A DNA stretch of 64,000 bases from Narthecium ossifragum. Its lineage: Eukaryota; Streptophyta; Magnoliopsida; Dioscoreales; Nartheciaceae. The stretch is taken from assembly GCA_963920575.1 (NCBI GenBank), contig OY986967.1:17650094-17714093 (forward strand), in the 5' to 3' direction. Below are positions 20,953 through 33,027 of this stretch, piece by piece. How positions within the stretch are numbered: position 1 is the stretch's first letter; each line of letters begins with the position of its first letter. Both the position numbers and the translations under genes were made by a program. The notes below the pieces were generated by a model. That model saw only the letters and a list, made by a program, of their open reading frames with translations. It made no database searches and had not been told where the DNA came from.

Positions 20953-23929
20953 ATAATGGTAGTGGCCCAAGGATGAACGATGTACTTCCGCCTTTTATTC
21001 CTTAGAATAATTATCGCCAATATGATGTTCCTCCACCTGCCATTCCTCAAAACAATTATCGCCCATATGATATTCCCACACCTGCCATTCCTCAAAATAA
21101 TTATCGCCCAAATGATGTTCCTCCGCCTGCCATTCGTCAAAGCAATTATCGCCTAAACGATGTTCCTCCACTAGTCATTCCTCAGAACAATTATCGTCCA
21201 TGTGATGTTCCCCCACCAACTATGCCTCAGAACAATTATCGCCAAAACGACATAACTCCGCCTTTTCTTGCTCAAAATAATTATCGACCAAATGATCAAT
21301 ATGATGAAATGCATTTCAATCCCCTTTATAACCCAATGGATGTTATGCGAGAACAAGTGGCTGATATTTTACATGAGCAGATAGGTTTAGGACGATCAGT
21401 TAATCGTCCAGTTTATAGGAAACCGTATCCTGATTGGGTTGATCAAGTGTATCCGTTCCCTAGGAATTATAAAGTTCCTGAATTCACTATGTTCACTGGT
21501 GTAGACGAGACATCTACCATTGAACACATTGGGAAATTTTCTATGCAATGTGGAGATGTGAATGATTATGTGAAGTTAAGGCTTTTCCAAAGCTCCTTAG
21601 TTGTAGTGGCCTATTCATGATTCATTAAGCTACTGGCCAACTCTATCCACAATTGGCAACAAATGGAACATGCGTTCCATTCATAGTTTTACAAAATTGA
21701 ACCAGAAATTACTATGGTCGATTTTGCTCAATTGGGACAACGGTCAGATGAGAATGCAGAAGCTTTCTTGCAAAGGTTTAAAAGATCGAGGAGTAAGTGT
21801 TTTATCCCGCTACCTGATAAAGAGTTTGTAAAAATCGCTCAAAGCGGTTTGTCTTTCGAACTTAAGAAAAAGTTTCAAGATAGAGACTTTGTAGATTTAT
21901 TCCAACTGCAAACTAGTGTTATACGCTATGAACAATTATTAAAGGAGGAAGATAAAATGAAAGCCTCTTCTCGAGGAACTTATTATAAAGACGTAAATTA
22001 TGAACTCAATCAGGTCAATGAAGTTGAGGATGTTTTTGAGAGTGAAATGGATGTATGTTTGGCTGAATTAATAAAGGATAGGCCATATACATGTAAGGCT
22101 ATTGCTAGGCTTGAGCGAGAGCTTAGAATTAAGGAAGTTGCCAAAGATGGCAAAGGTAAAATGAAGAAATTTTCATTTGATAGTTCTAAGGTTGATCAAA
22201 TTTTTGATCAGTTGTTGAAGGGCAAACAAATTAAATTGAATGATGGACATGTTATGCCAATCCCTAAACAGATTAAGGGTAAAAAATATTGTAAGTAGCA
22301 TCATGCTTGGTCACATCATACTAATCAATGTTTGATCTTTCGCAATGTTTTGCAAGACGCTATTGATTCCGACAGAAATGGTTTTCTTAACAAGAACATG
22401 GGAGTTGATGCTAACCCATTTCCCAAAACTGCTCCAGTGGGGATGGTGCTGACTGATATGGCAAACTTTAAGTTGCCAAAATTCAAAATTATTGCCGATG
22501 AGACTCATGACGACAGTCGTCCAGATGTGTTTGCCCGACTTGGCCAAGATAAGGGGAAGGAACGAATGCTTCCGTAGCTCTGCCCAAGGTGTCATTGGGA
22601 CCTCAGTTGCCCAATGGCTCCATTCATTAGGACGAAGTTTCATCGACCACAACCTTGGAAATGGAATCAAGGTCAGCCACGTGTTCACCCTAGAAATTTA
22701 TTGCCTCAACCATATAAACCGGACAGGTGGTACAACTATAATTGTTACCCTCGCTAATTAGTTCCAGTGGAGGAGATGATAAGGATTCAGCACCGGCGAC
22801 ATCAGAAGAAGTATGGTAAGATGATGAAGGCCAGACAAGCTCAAGAAAGTAGCCAAGAACAGACAGAGGATACCGTGGAGGAGGATGAGAACACTGCTGG
22901 TTCTAAGGCGGGAGTAAAGGAACCAGCAAATTCTATCATCCCAAGAAGGACGAGGAGGAGGAGGATAAAGATAACCTGATGATCTAGTTTGGAACTTTGC
23001 CTCAAGTTATCGCCAACCATTACATACTGCCTAGTGCCCTTGGACAGCAGTGTCTAGTGGAGAGTAGCTCTGATATTTCTGACATAGCCAACGATGGAGA
23101 AGCGTCAGCTGCATTGGTCGATGAAACTGTGGGATCAACGTCAATCAGTTTAATACTTGATGATGAGGACGAATACGTCGAGGTGGAGAAGAAGATAGAT
23201 GTCATAGAAGAAGCCCGGAGGATGGGTATATCTATTGAGCGATTGCTATAGCAACTCTATGACGACGGTAACCCAGCAGTAGGACCAGGCGGCCAGTAAA
23301 GTAGCCCATATGATTACCTGTGAGTTTATGAACATGTAAGGGTCAAGCGGTTGGTCAAGAAAACAGAAGTTGTCACCCAAATTGTTCCTCCCACGCCAGA
23401 ATCAATTGTCCCAACTGGTTGGGGCGATGCAGAAGAGCCAATGGAAGTCCCCATGAAAGTTGAAGAAGAGGCGGCAAGAAGGAACATCTCCCAAAAGAAA
23501 CTTATAATGGAGCTATATAAGGCAGGCAACCCAGATGTGAGTACTCAGGGCGAGCCTAGTGGGAAGTTCGACTACTTAATTTGCTAAGACAATCCATTGG
23601 TAAAGAAATGGGTTCCCAAGGGCAATGTGGCGAAGTATGTTCAACAAGCGGAAGAAGCACCAATCATGCTAACTGGTTGGGACGTGGAAGGAACAGAGGT
23701 TCAACAAGAACAAAAAGGAACTGATCAACAATGGCCATCATGGGATGGACAAGAGAGCCCGAAGGTTATCCAGGTCGAGGCAAAGTCCAAAGGTAAAGCA
23801 GTTCAAGATTGGCCTGGATCATCGGCCAAGTTGCAGACAGAAGATCACCAGGTAAAAAGCAAAGTTGTGTTTGACCAACCGTCAGAAGCCATGACGCGCC
23901 ATCTTCGACCTTTGCACATTAAGGCTGAG
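20953..23929 (+). pseudogene. Tat gag, broken
   Basis: It starts with a 45-bp proline/asparagine-rich repeat array (see separate entry). The gag body follows, with VYPFPRNYKVPEFTMF, ENAEAFLQRFKRSRSKC and GLSFELKKKFQDRDF at 21420-21900. A zinc-knuckle-like KYCK...HHAW...HHTNQC motif is at 22285-22330, where a TAG at 22296-22298 replaces an expected tryptophan. From 22600 to 23930 is a charged linker typical of Tat, with a basic KKYGKMMKARQAQE stretch at 22810 and RRTRRRR at 22950. It ends at RHLRPLHIKAE, the phrase that normally leads into the protease. Several stops and shifts exist. Confidence 0.8.
20997..21300 (+). repeat. 45-bp tandem array in Tat gag
   Basis: Seven units in strict 45-bp register start at 20997, 21042, 21087, 21132, 21177, 21222 and 21267, the last one partial. 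Each encodes a 15-residue unit close to IPQNNYRPNDVPPPA. The units vary by a few bases each and keep frame, except for one TAG in the first. The protein would be an extended P/N/Y-rich tail at the start of gag. Confidence 0.9.
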
Positions 23930-24294
23930 TGATGAGTCAAAAAATATGCATAATTCACCCATTTAACTTGGCTTTGTTAGCTCTCAAGCAATGCATTTCT
24001 AATATCTTTTCATGTTATTTCAGGTACAAGAGTTTCCAAAGAGAGTTGAATCGATTCCGGTCTTAAAAGACATAAATTGCACAAAATCTGCCATATTCGG
24101 ATTGAACCAGACCCAGTCTGGATTGATCCAGACTTGATCCAGACCTAGTCTGGATGGATCCATATTTTCTTCTCAGAAAGCTATGATCTTTTGCTCATCT
24201 TGGATCGATCCAAGCCTACTTCGGATCGATCCAAGATCGCTGACGGTTAAAAATGGATGGCTCGGATCTAATCCGAGGGTCCACGACTTGGGGC

Positions 24295-24304
24295 CTATAA
24301 ATAG
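24295..24304 (+). promoter_or_regulatory. TATA box of the solo LTR
   Basis: CTATAAATAG, preceded by GGATCGATCC words at about 24200-24230 and followed by a pyrimidine-rich tract typical of an R-region start. Confidence 0.6.
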
Positions 24305-24819
24305 GGGTTTTGGCTCTAATTTTAGGATCTTTTTCCACTCTTGTTCCCTCCTTTCTCCAGCCTTCTTCCCCCTTAGTGTGAGAGAGAGATTGAGTGCTTG
24401 AAGGGTTGGATTTTGATGGAGAAGGTGGGTAAAGCCTCCTCTTCCATGGAGAACCTACCTAAGATGAGTAGCTAAATCCCTCTTCCTTGGGAATTTTGTG
24501 ATGTCTTAGGGTTAGATCTTTGATTTCTTTATAATTCTTCATGTAATGACTCTTGTGATGATGGATTTTGTATGAATTCACATGTAATTCTTAGTTTTTT
24601 TCAATGAATGCTTTATTTCTTACAAGTGTATGTAGAGAGATTACATGCTTGTTTAGTCTTTGGTTCAATTCCCCAAAGAAGAGGTCATATTAGAATCATG
24701 CCTAATTCTATGGTTTGAATCATGATTCATTGAGGAATTCAATAATCGAATAGTTTCATGATAAATTCTTATATGTAATTACTTGTGAAATAGATGTTTG
24801 ATAGGTGCTTGTTGTAATG

Positions 24820-25160
24820 TCTCAAAGAGAGGTCCATGCTAGAACCATGGCCAATTCTCTTTGAGAGATTCCTTGATCTAGGGAGAGGCCATGCTAGAAC
24901 TATGGCCAATTCTCCTTGATCTAGGGATAGGATCTGAGGTGCTAGAACCACCCAAGGCAAGCTATGATCTTGAGGTGCTAGAACCACCCAAGCCATAGCT
25001 ATCCTATCCACTACTTGGGTGCTAGAACCATCCAAGCCTCATTCTACCCTATCTACCATTCTTATTCATGCAAAGCCTAGATCTCTAATTAACAATAGGA
25101 CCCTAAGTCGGCCATTGTTGCTAACAATAGGACCCTAGCCGGCCATTGTTGAGCCATGAT
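24820..25160 (+). repeat. Array of short hairpins with a CTAGAAC loop
   Basis: Successive units form small inverted repeats around the same core. They are CCATGCTAGAACCATGG (near 24834), CCATGCTAGAACTATGG (near 24888), GGTGCTAGAACCACC (near 24938 and 24976) and GGGTGCTAGAACCATCC (near 25016). Two AACAATAGGACC...GGCCATTGTT hairpins follow (25090-25152). The array lies downstream of the TATA box, so it would be in the LTR transcript. Function is unknown. Confidence 0.75.
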
Positions 25161-25599
25161 CGAATTAAAGCCTTGATCATGGATCCTACCCTTGTGCTAA
25201 ATGCGATGAGTTGATCCTAACCCGACATCTCATTAGCAACGAGCAATACTAATCTTATGCTCGTTGATCTCTTCTTTTGACCATCTCATTTAGAAGTCAT
25301 GCATCTTGATTTATAGAGAACATCCTTAGACCCTAATTCGGATCAAAATCCCCTAGGACCTTTATCCTAATAAACCACCTTCTTTACTTGTTTTTAAAAT
25401 ACTTTAGTTAACTAGTTAATCAAAAGCATTCAAATTTTATACAACTCTTGTAGAGATCATTTTTGTAATTCAACCATCAAATTCCCTGTGGACTCGACCC
25501 GTACTCCTACTACATACGTTGTAGTTAAGTAATAGTTCAGTATTTTGTTTTGTCCGCCTTTGAGATAATTAACGACGCATTTCAAGGCGAGTCACTGAG

Positions 25600-26160
25600 A
25601 TCAATGGTGTTAATGTAAGTTGGGTTCTGATTGATACAGGGGTTGTAGTTAATGTAATCCCTGCCAAAATGATGAGGAAATTGGGCAAGACAGATAGTGA
25701 TTTGATTCCCACATATATAACACTAACATGCTTTAGTAGGAAACCGGCTCCTGCAAAAGGGATTCTTCCCTTAGATGTCAAAGTGGGAAGTGTGATAAGG
25801 ACGACAGCGTTATTTGTTATGGATTCGATGGCCAGTTACAACGTGTTACTTTGTCGCGATTGGATTCACGGCAGCCAGTGCGTTCCGTCGTCCTTTCATT
25901 AATGTTTGTTTTTGTGGAATGCTGGAGGAAATGTGGAGTCCATTATGGCCGACAACATGCCCTATAGTGTTGAAACTCATGCTATCGAGTCTTCCTTTTA
26001 TGACTACAATTATGGATCATTGCAGTTCATGCAGATAGACGACACTTTGAAGGTAGTGTTAGAGAATGGAGCTATGTTGAAAGAGCGCTTGGCTGAATTG
26101 TTTGATTTTGCGAGATCAACCTCAGTGGTCTTTGGCCCATGAGTTAGCCGATCATCGGCC
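25600..26160 (+). pseudogene. Tat protease region, broken
   Basis: It begins INGVNVSWVLIDTG, with the retropepsin DTG at about 25630. It continues MMRKLGKTDSDLIPT, LPLDVKVGSVIRTTALF and RDWIHGSQCVPSSFH, the standard Tat protease wording. A stop (TAA) follows at about 25900 where the family continues with LLFW. A further 26-kb region with QFMQIDDTLKVVLENG precedes the RT. The DTG core is intact. Confidence 0.8.
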
Positions 26161-26360
26161 ACAAAATTAAAGTGATGGATACAAAACCTGAGAGAGGCCG
26201 GGCCACAGATACGACCTGAAAAGCCAAGTTAATGGCTTATCAGGTGAAAACGTTCATGACTCCAAATATGAACGATATTGATTATTTGAAAGAACTCCCT
26301 CAGGATGAAGAAGAACAAGTTCCTTATGACAAACGTGGAAATATGCAAGCTTAAGACCCG

Positions 26361-27532
26361 TTGGAAGAAGTGGACATTGACGAGGTGGGCGATCATTGGC
26401 CAACCTTCATAAGCAGGCTTCTCGACCAAAACCTGAGGTATGAGCTCTTGTCTATTCTTAGTTCCTACAAAGATTATTTTGCTTGGGAGTATGAAGAAAT
26501 GCCTGGCCTAGATAGAAAAATTGTAGAACATGAACTCCCTACTCGGTCAAATTTTAAACCTTATAAGCAAGCACCAAGACGTTTTGCTCCAAATATAGTC
26601 CCGGAGATTAAAACGGAAATTGAACGATTATTAAATGCTAAGTTTATCAGGATGGCCAGATATGTTGAATGGCTTTCCAATATTGTGTCAATTCTAAAGA
26701 AAAATGGCAAACTTAGGGTATGTATTGATTTTAGAAATTTAAACTTAGCAATACCAAAGGATGAATATCCTATGCCATCAGTTGACAACTTAGTCGATTC
26801 TACTGCTGGGTATGAAATTTATTCTTTTATGGATGGTTATTCCGGCTATAACCAAATTTTTATCGCCGAGAAGGACATTCATAAAACAACATTTCGATGT
26901 CCGGGGGCATTAGGATGTTATGAATGGATCGTGACGCCATTTGGACTAAAAAATGTTGGAGCTACTTACCAAAGGGCAATGAATTTGATTTTTCATGATA
27001 TGATTGGTCAATCTGTCGAGCTTTATGTGGATGATATTGTGATCAAATCACATGTTGTGACTTATCATTTTTCTTAATTAGTGAAGGTTTTTGAAAGGAT
27101 GAGAGAGTATAATTTGAAACTCAATCCATTGAAATGTGCATTTGGGGTGCAAGCAGGAAATGTTTTAGGTTTCCTAGTCCATCGGCGTGATATTGAGTTA
27201 GATAGAAATAAAGCTAAGTCAATTATAAATGCTAAACCTCCCACTATCAAAATGGAACTGCAAAAGTTTTTCGGCCAAATTAATTTTTTAAGGAGGTTTA
27301 TTACCAATTGCTCAGGCAAAACACAAGTGTTTTATTCATTGTTGCGGTTGAAGAATGAGGACGACTTTGTCTGGGAAGATCAACATCAGCAAACATTTTA
27401 ATGCTTAAAGCAATATCTTGCAACGCCACCAATAATGGCGCAACCAAGAATGGGCGAGCTTACGAAGCTGTACATCGCTGCGAAAGACCGATCAATAGGC
27501 GGTCTCTTGGCGCAAGATACAAAAGATGGCAT
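26361..27532 (+). pseudogene. Tat reverse transcriptase and partial RNase H
   Basis: The first block (26361-27077) runs from WEYEEMPGLDRKIVEHELP to the RT core with LRVCIDFRNLNLAIPKDEYP, SFMDGYSGYNQIFIAEKD, CPGALGCYEWIVTPFGLKN and the catalytic YVDD in ELYVDDIVIKSH. A stop follows, and the thumb continues at 27081-27401 (LNPLKCAFGVQAGNVLGF, FGQINFLRRFI). RNase H starts at 27435 (ELTKLYIAAKDRSIGGLLA). It is cut at 27532 by the Athila LTR. The RT core is well preserved but interrupted by stops. Confidence 0.85.
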
Positions 27533-29246
27533 TGATGAGAATGCACAATGTCATATTTTTATCCCGCAATGCCTAGTCCTTTGTGCTTATTTGGTACCTA
27601 AATATACTCATTACTCTTATGTTTTGGTTTAGGATGCAATTGGAGACCTTGAGTGCGAAACGAAGCCAAATGGACAATTATGGACAGTTTTGATAGCAGT
27701 TTGTAATCTAAGCATAACATTTCCATCCAATCTCTGATTTGGATGATTCAAGATGCCATAGAACAGGAAGAAAGAGCTCTACAACTTTCATGTTTTGTAT
27801 TTTGAGAGATTCTGGTTTATTGCATCAAGGAAATCGAAGCCAGAAGGTACGAAGAAGATTACAAAGAAGATGTGTCAGCTTCAAAGATTAAACTGTAACT
27901 ACTTGGGAAGAACCAGATGAAATACCATATATATTTGAAAAGCTCTAGAAGTCTAGTTTTTAGAGAATTTTATGGTTCGTGATTTGGAGCTTTCTAGAGA
28001 AAGTTATAGTGCTTTTACTACTACTAGCGCATGACAGAATAGCAAAAGAAATATGCAGAAAATAAAAGATCGATCGTCTTTCCAACAAAGATCGATCCTT
28101 TATGCACAAAGAGATGAAAAAGACCCACGGTCGACCGCCGCATCGACCGTCAGCCTCCGTCGAAAATATACCTTCTCAGGGTCGATGCGAAGATCGACTA
28201 TGAGCATAAACAGGAAATCTGGAATAAAAAGATTGATATTCTTTACACAAGAGTTCGATCTTAGTCGAGGCGCAACCAAAATTTGAGAAGAAAATATCGA
28301 CATTTTACTATATAAAGATCGATCTTTGTTAGCCGACTTTGGAGAATAGACAACCGAGATCTAATCCGATGAGTGGAAACTTATGGGCTATAAATAGAAT
28401 TCTTTTTAGGGATTGTGGGAGGAAAATCCTACATACTTTTTAGCTACTTTCTGCCTCTTGGAGATTTATAGGGCTCTTCTTTCTTCTTTGTTCTTGATGG
28501 CCTTGTGTGGCTAAACCTTAATTCTTGGCCGAGGAAACTAAAACCCCGGAGTACATGAACTGTGAGATTTAATCTATTTTTATTGTTCAGTTTATGCTTT
28601 GGGTATTGAATGTTTTTCTGTAATTATATTCATGACTGTCTTGTCTAGTTTTTGATTCAATGCAATCTATTGCTAGGTTGGATATCAAATCCGTAATTGT
28701 TTGATCCCTCTAAACTGCGAAGTAACTAAGATCTTCTGGTTTACTGGGTCTCGGAGATTATTAGATCTCAAAAAGAATGTTCGACTAAATTAAATATAAC
28801 CGCTTGTTCTTGTGGTGTTTAGCTTCATTGATCTTCCTATTCTTAAGGCTGCTATTAGATTAAATCTACAACGCTTGTCTTATGTTGTTTAGTTATTAGG
28901 GTTGATTGAATCACTTGTTTCTAATTAACTATGATTGAGGAGAGATTCCAATTTTCTTCGAACGGTGAATATTCAAGGTGTGAATTGATGTATACTTGCA
29001 TCAATGATCAGTTATAAAGATTCTGATGGTTGATGTTGACTTAGACCAAGATTTGTTCTCTTGATTAAATTCGATTCTTCAATTTAGATTATTTATTATT
29101 TTTTTTCGTTTTAATCAACCTCCATCTTTGTTCACATAGCACAAAACATAGGCTAGTACTACTCATGGGATCGACTTGTACTCGCACGACTACATTTATT
29201 TTTAAGAGTATTTTTTTTATTTTTGGTTGTCTGCGACAGCACATCA
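27533..29246 (+). repeat. Athila 5' LTR
   Basis: 1714 bp, TGATGAG...CACATCA. It contains a cluster of GATCGATC-type words and GGTCGACCGCCG (about 28065-28325) upstream of the TATA box at 28388-28397. Its end is fixed by the PBS next to it. Confidence 0.9.
28388..28397 (+). promoter_or_regulatory. TATA box of Athila 5' LTR
   Basis: CTATAAATAG following TTATGGG. In the 3' LTR the same place (48570) reads CTCTAAATAG, so that copy has lost the consensus. Downstream, a U-rich and C-rich leader follows. Confidence 0.65.
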
Positions 29247-29250
29247 AATT

Positions 29251-29269
29251 TTGACGCCGTTTTCGGGGA
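29251..29269 (+). other. Athila primer-binding site
   Basis: The sequence TTGACGCCGTTTTCGGGGA starts four bases after the 5' LTR end. It resembles TGGCGCCGTTGCCGGGGA, the tRNA-Asp complementary site common in Athila and Tat elements. It differs at several positions, so priming is doubtful. Confidence 0.75.
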
Positions 29270-29429
29270 GTGATTCTAGTTGAATTTTGTGGTTATTGTG
29301 ATCTTTATTTCGAAAAAAAAAATTACGTCGTTTATTTGCGGTTTAGGATAGAATTTTAAATTATTTAGATTACTCTAAACGTTTTCTTGATTTGTTTTTC
29401 TCAGTTCATCGGAGTCTTATTGATTGTTT

Positions 29430-30685
29430 ATGAGTATAACCCGATCTTTCAATCAAGACGATTTCCAGTACGATCCAGAGAGAAAGAACTTTGCACAGGT
29501 TAAGGAGGGAAGCTCAGGGAAATTCTGAGGAGAACAATTTAGCTCTTGATCTCCTATTTGCTAGCGATTCGGATTAAGAAGAGGAAGAGGTCATGATTAC
29601 ATTCCCTACTTTGGATGCTACTATTACTTTTGAATTGAAATCTTAACTAATAAATCTCTTACCCACTTTTCTTGGTCTTGTAGGTGAAGATCCTCAAAAG
29701 CATTTAAAAGAGCTTCATGTTGTATGCACAAGTATGAAACCCACGGGGGTGACTGAAGATCAAACTAAGTTAAGAGCTTTTCCGTTTTCTTTGAAGGATT
29801 CGTCTAAGGATTGGCTTTATTATCTATCCTCCGGGAGTATTATCACATGAAATGAGATGAAAATGGTGGTGTAAGGCAGTACAATGGGAAAGCACTTAAC
29901 TTGTCGTGTAAGGCAGTACAATGGGGAGTCTTTACACGAGTATCGGGAACGTTTCAAAAAACTTTGTGCAAGCTGCCCCCATCATCAAATTAGTGAGCAA
30001 TTACTTATCCAATATTTTTATGAGGGCATTCTACCCACAGACAGGAACATGATTGATGCCGCTAGTGGAGGAGCTTTGGTGGATAAAACTGCTGAAGCCG
30101 CGAGGAACTTGATTGCAAATATGACAGCTAATTCTCAGCAATTTAGCACTAGGCTTGATCCATTATCAAAACATGTTAATGAGGTAAATGTTTTATTCCT
30201 TGAACAATAGATTGCGAATCTAACTCCTCTTGTTCGTCAATTGGTTGTAGGTAATATGCAAACAAAGAAGGCTTGTGGAATTTGTTTCGTGGTAGGACAT
30301 CAAACCGATATGTGTCCAACTCTTCAAGATGATCTTATTGAACAAGTGAATGCAGCTGGTAATTTCTCTGTACAACCGTAAAAAAAAATATGACCCCTAC
30401 TCGAACACATAATACTGGATGGAGGGATCACCCTAATTTCAGCTATGGGAATCCGCAAGCAAATCAGTTCGTGGCTCAAAACCGACTAAGTGGCAAGCAA
30501 TATCAACAATATAGGCAGCCATACCCTCCAAGACAACAACCGATTCCAACTAATTCTGGTATGTCTTTAGAAGATATTGTTAAATCTTTTGCCACTAATA
30601 CTTTGCAATTTCAACAGGAAACGAGGGCTAGTATTCAAGGATTGGACCATCAGATGGGCCAGATGGCGACCATAATCAGCAAGCT
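29430..30685 (+). pseudogene. Athila gag, first part, broken
   Basis: It opens with MSITRSFNQDDFQYDP, then frame changes. Next come the gag domain words LVGEDPQKHLKELHVVC and FPFSLKDSSKDWLYYL at 29680-29830. A short rearrangement follows (GTAAGGCAGTACAATGGG twice at 29871 and 29906). Then comes LHEYRERFKKLCASCPHHQ, a zinc-knuckle remnant (ACGICFVVGHQTDMCPT) and a Q/P-rich tail (30390-30685). The chromovirus fragment cuts it at 30685. The zinc finger has CxxC spacing disturbed relative to a normal CCHC. Confidence 0.8.
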
Positions 30686-32951
30686 TGTCGCGCCCCGACC
30701 CGCGTAGGCCCAACCGGGCCGGGCGACGAGAATTGGAACCTAACCTACTGCGGAAATTTTGGTGAGGTTTCCCTCTAATCATAGTGGTCTCCCTGGCAAT
30801 TCATAATCATCATGTATTAACAGACAATTACAAACCTCAAAACTGAAACTGAATATATTAAAAATCCTCAACAAGGTAAAAGTTATACAAAATCTCTCCC
30901 GTAGGAGGCTAACTAAACAAAAGGGTATAACTGCTGATCGCCGCACCTCAAGCACTGCCAGACGCCGCCACGTCACCAAACACCGCCCCGGTTGGGGCGA
31001 CCGAAGAAGAGCTAGCGCCAGCACCTGCAAAACGCAGCCCAGGTAGGAGTGAGCACTAAGCTCAGCAGGGACACTACACTACGACATTCACAAGGGAGGG
31101 AACACAGCAGTGCCGCCCCCAAGTCTACCCTAGGTGTATACAAGGGTCCCATAACCCTACCGGAAGTCCGTGAACGCAGGCCCAAAACACTGTAGACTCT
31201 CAACAGGACACTGAACACTGTTTGGCGGGCAAGGACACTACTGGGCAGGGACACCTCCTCCCAAGAGTCAAGAACACCAGACACCGGCTACACGTCAGAT
31301 TCAACTTGGAGTCGACACGACCTCTAAACATCAAACCACATGTATTCAGGTCATCTAACCCTATCATCGAAAATGACTGAATACTACAAATCGAGTACTG
31401 GACCAAGCTACCCGCAACGGTCCTAGAGCTAGATCCGGACTACCCAAAAGCCCCGGATCGGCGATCAACCCACCGCCAGCGTCCTATACAGATGCAACTA
31501 ATGCACAAAACAATGCATGCTATGATCACACGAAGGATAACAACAGATAAGCATCCAACAGTATGTGATGGTATATCAAACAAGGACCGGGCACGGCACC
31601 CTGCCGGCCCGGGGTGGTGAACAGGTAAGTAAGGTCTAGGAACTGCTACAGTGGTACCGCCACCAATAGTCAGCAGTCCACCACAACACCTGCATCGGAA
31701 AGCAGCCACGCAAACAACAGCTCATAGATATCACAAATAAAGCCCTCGGCGCACGTCGACATGCGAGGCTAAGGAAAGCTGTAGGGTTACCCGCCCATTT
31801 ATTTTAAACATCCCGGAAGTCATCACTCCCCCGGTTCACCACTGCCCCTATTATAGGGCTAATATGCTTAAACATATGTACCATGTATAAGGCGGTAAGG
31901 AAAAACCGTCATACAAAGCCCCGCGGGCAAAAGCCATTTGAAAAACACCCCTCAGCTACTAAGAGATCGATCTTTCTTCCAGGGAAGATCGATCTTCTTT
32001 GTGCTTGGAAGAAAACTCGTCCCTGTCAACCGAAGGAGATCGATCTTCTTCTCCAGAAGGATCGATCTTCTTTGTGACATGGAAGAAACTCATCCCTGTC
32101 AACTGAAAGAGATCGATCTTCTTCACCAGAAGGATCGATCTTCTTCGTGACATGGAATCCGTCATACCAGTCTAGGCAAGGATTGATCTTCTTCCACCGA
32201 GGGATCGATCCTGCTCGGGCTGGGCGTGACGCCCCAGAAGGGATCGATCTTCCCTCAAGGGAGATCGATCCGAATGGGTTCTCCGGCGACCGGACGGTGA
32301 GAAATACCGTCGAAAAATACAATCAAATCCCCCAAAACTCTGGGATCTGGTAGAGTTAGGGACCACGAGTCCAAAACCGGTGAGATCAGGGAAAACAAAC
32401 ATGTATTTTAACAGATCTAAGCAAAAGATCACAATCAAACCGGAAAAACTCTAAAAACCCGAAGGATTGTAGGTAAGATCCCTACCTATGCAATAGCAGC
32501 TTCAATCCAAGCTAGTAGGCCTTGGATCGTCTTCAAACTCCTTCAAAATCGCCAGATCTGAGCTCAAGATCCTCGGATTTCAAAAGGGTTTAAAGAAATC
32601 CGTTGCGTCCGCTTTATAGGGGGACGAACCAACCTATGAGGGATCGATCTTTCCTTAAGAGAAGATCGATCTCTCATGACGATGACACCTTGACTTTCTG
32701 GCACAAGGAGATCGATCTCTTAGCCAAAGAAGATCGATCTTATTTGTGCAGAAAGCTAAACTTGGGCAAGAGCTCAAGCCCAAGTCCGGATCTTTCGATC
32801 CCGGGTCCCACTAACCATTCTAGCCAAACATTATCACAAACATGGTCAGTGTGTGCACACGCGGGTGTGAAATAAGCCGACAAGGCGCAATTTACCAAAT
32901 TGCCCTTTCGGTCTACAACGAGCCACAGTAGTAGAGGGATGGGTCCTCACA
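30686..32951 (-). repeat. Chromovirus 3' LTR
   Basis: In the element's sense it runs TGTGAGGACCC...GGGGCGCGACA, 2266 bp. It is GC-richer than its surroundings. It holds clusters of AGATCGATCT words at about 31970-32290 and 32640-32745. A TATA-like CCTATAAAGC lies on the - strand at 32611-32620. No partner LTR is present in this window. Confidence 0.8.
32611..32620 (-). promoter_or_regulatory. TATA-like box of chromovirus LTR
   Basis: CCTATAAAGC on the - strand, with four GATCGATC words in the 130 bp upstream of it (32640-32745) and more downstream. Confidence 0.5.
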
Positions 32952-33027
32952 TCCTAATACCCTTAAATAAAATCTCGTCCCGAAATTTTATAAAGATAGG
33001 GCTCGAAAACAGAAAGAAACATCTACA

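Larger units (their letters stand above)
23930..25594 (+). mobile_element. Gypsy solo LTR (1665 bp) inside Tat gag-pol
   Basis: It runs TGATGAGTCA...GGCGAGTCA and is flanked by an exact 5-bp target duplication CTGAG (23925-23929 and 25595-25599). There is no internal domain. A TATA box, CTATAAATAG, sits at 24295-24304. The orientation is taken from that TATA. It belongs to an Athila-like group by its TGATGAGTCA start, shared with the element at 39126-47474, but the body is different. Removing it and one CTGAG restores the Tat frame across KAE and INGVNV. It also carries an array of short hairpins (24820-25160). Confidence 0.92.

Noticed and set aside
20455..21356. - strand ORFs with repeated IIWAIIVLRN peptides
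   Set aside because: Antisense shadow of the 45-bp gag repeats.
31959..32322. Short ORFs with repeating DRS-type peptides in the chromovirus LTR
   Set aside because: They are a by-product of the repeated GATCGATC words, seen in several frames of both strands.
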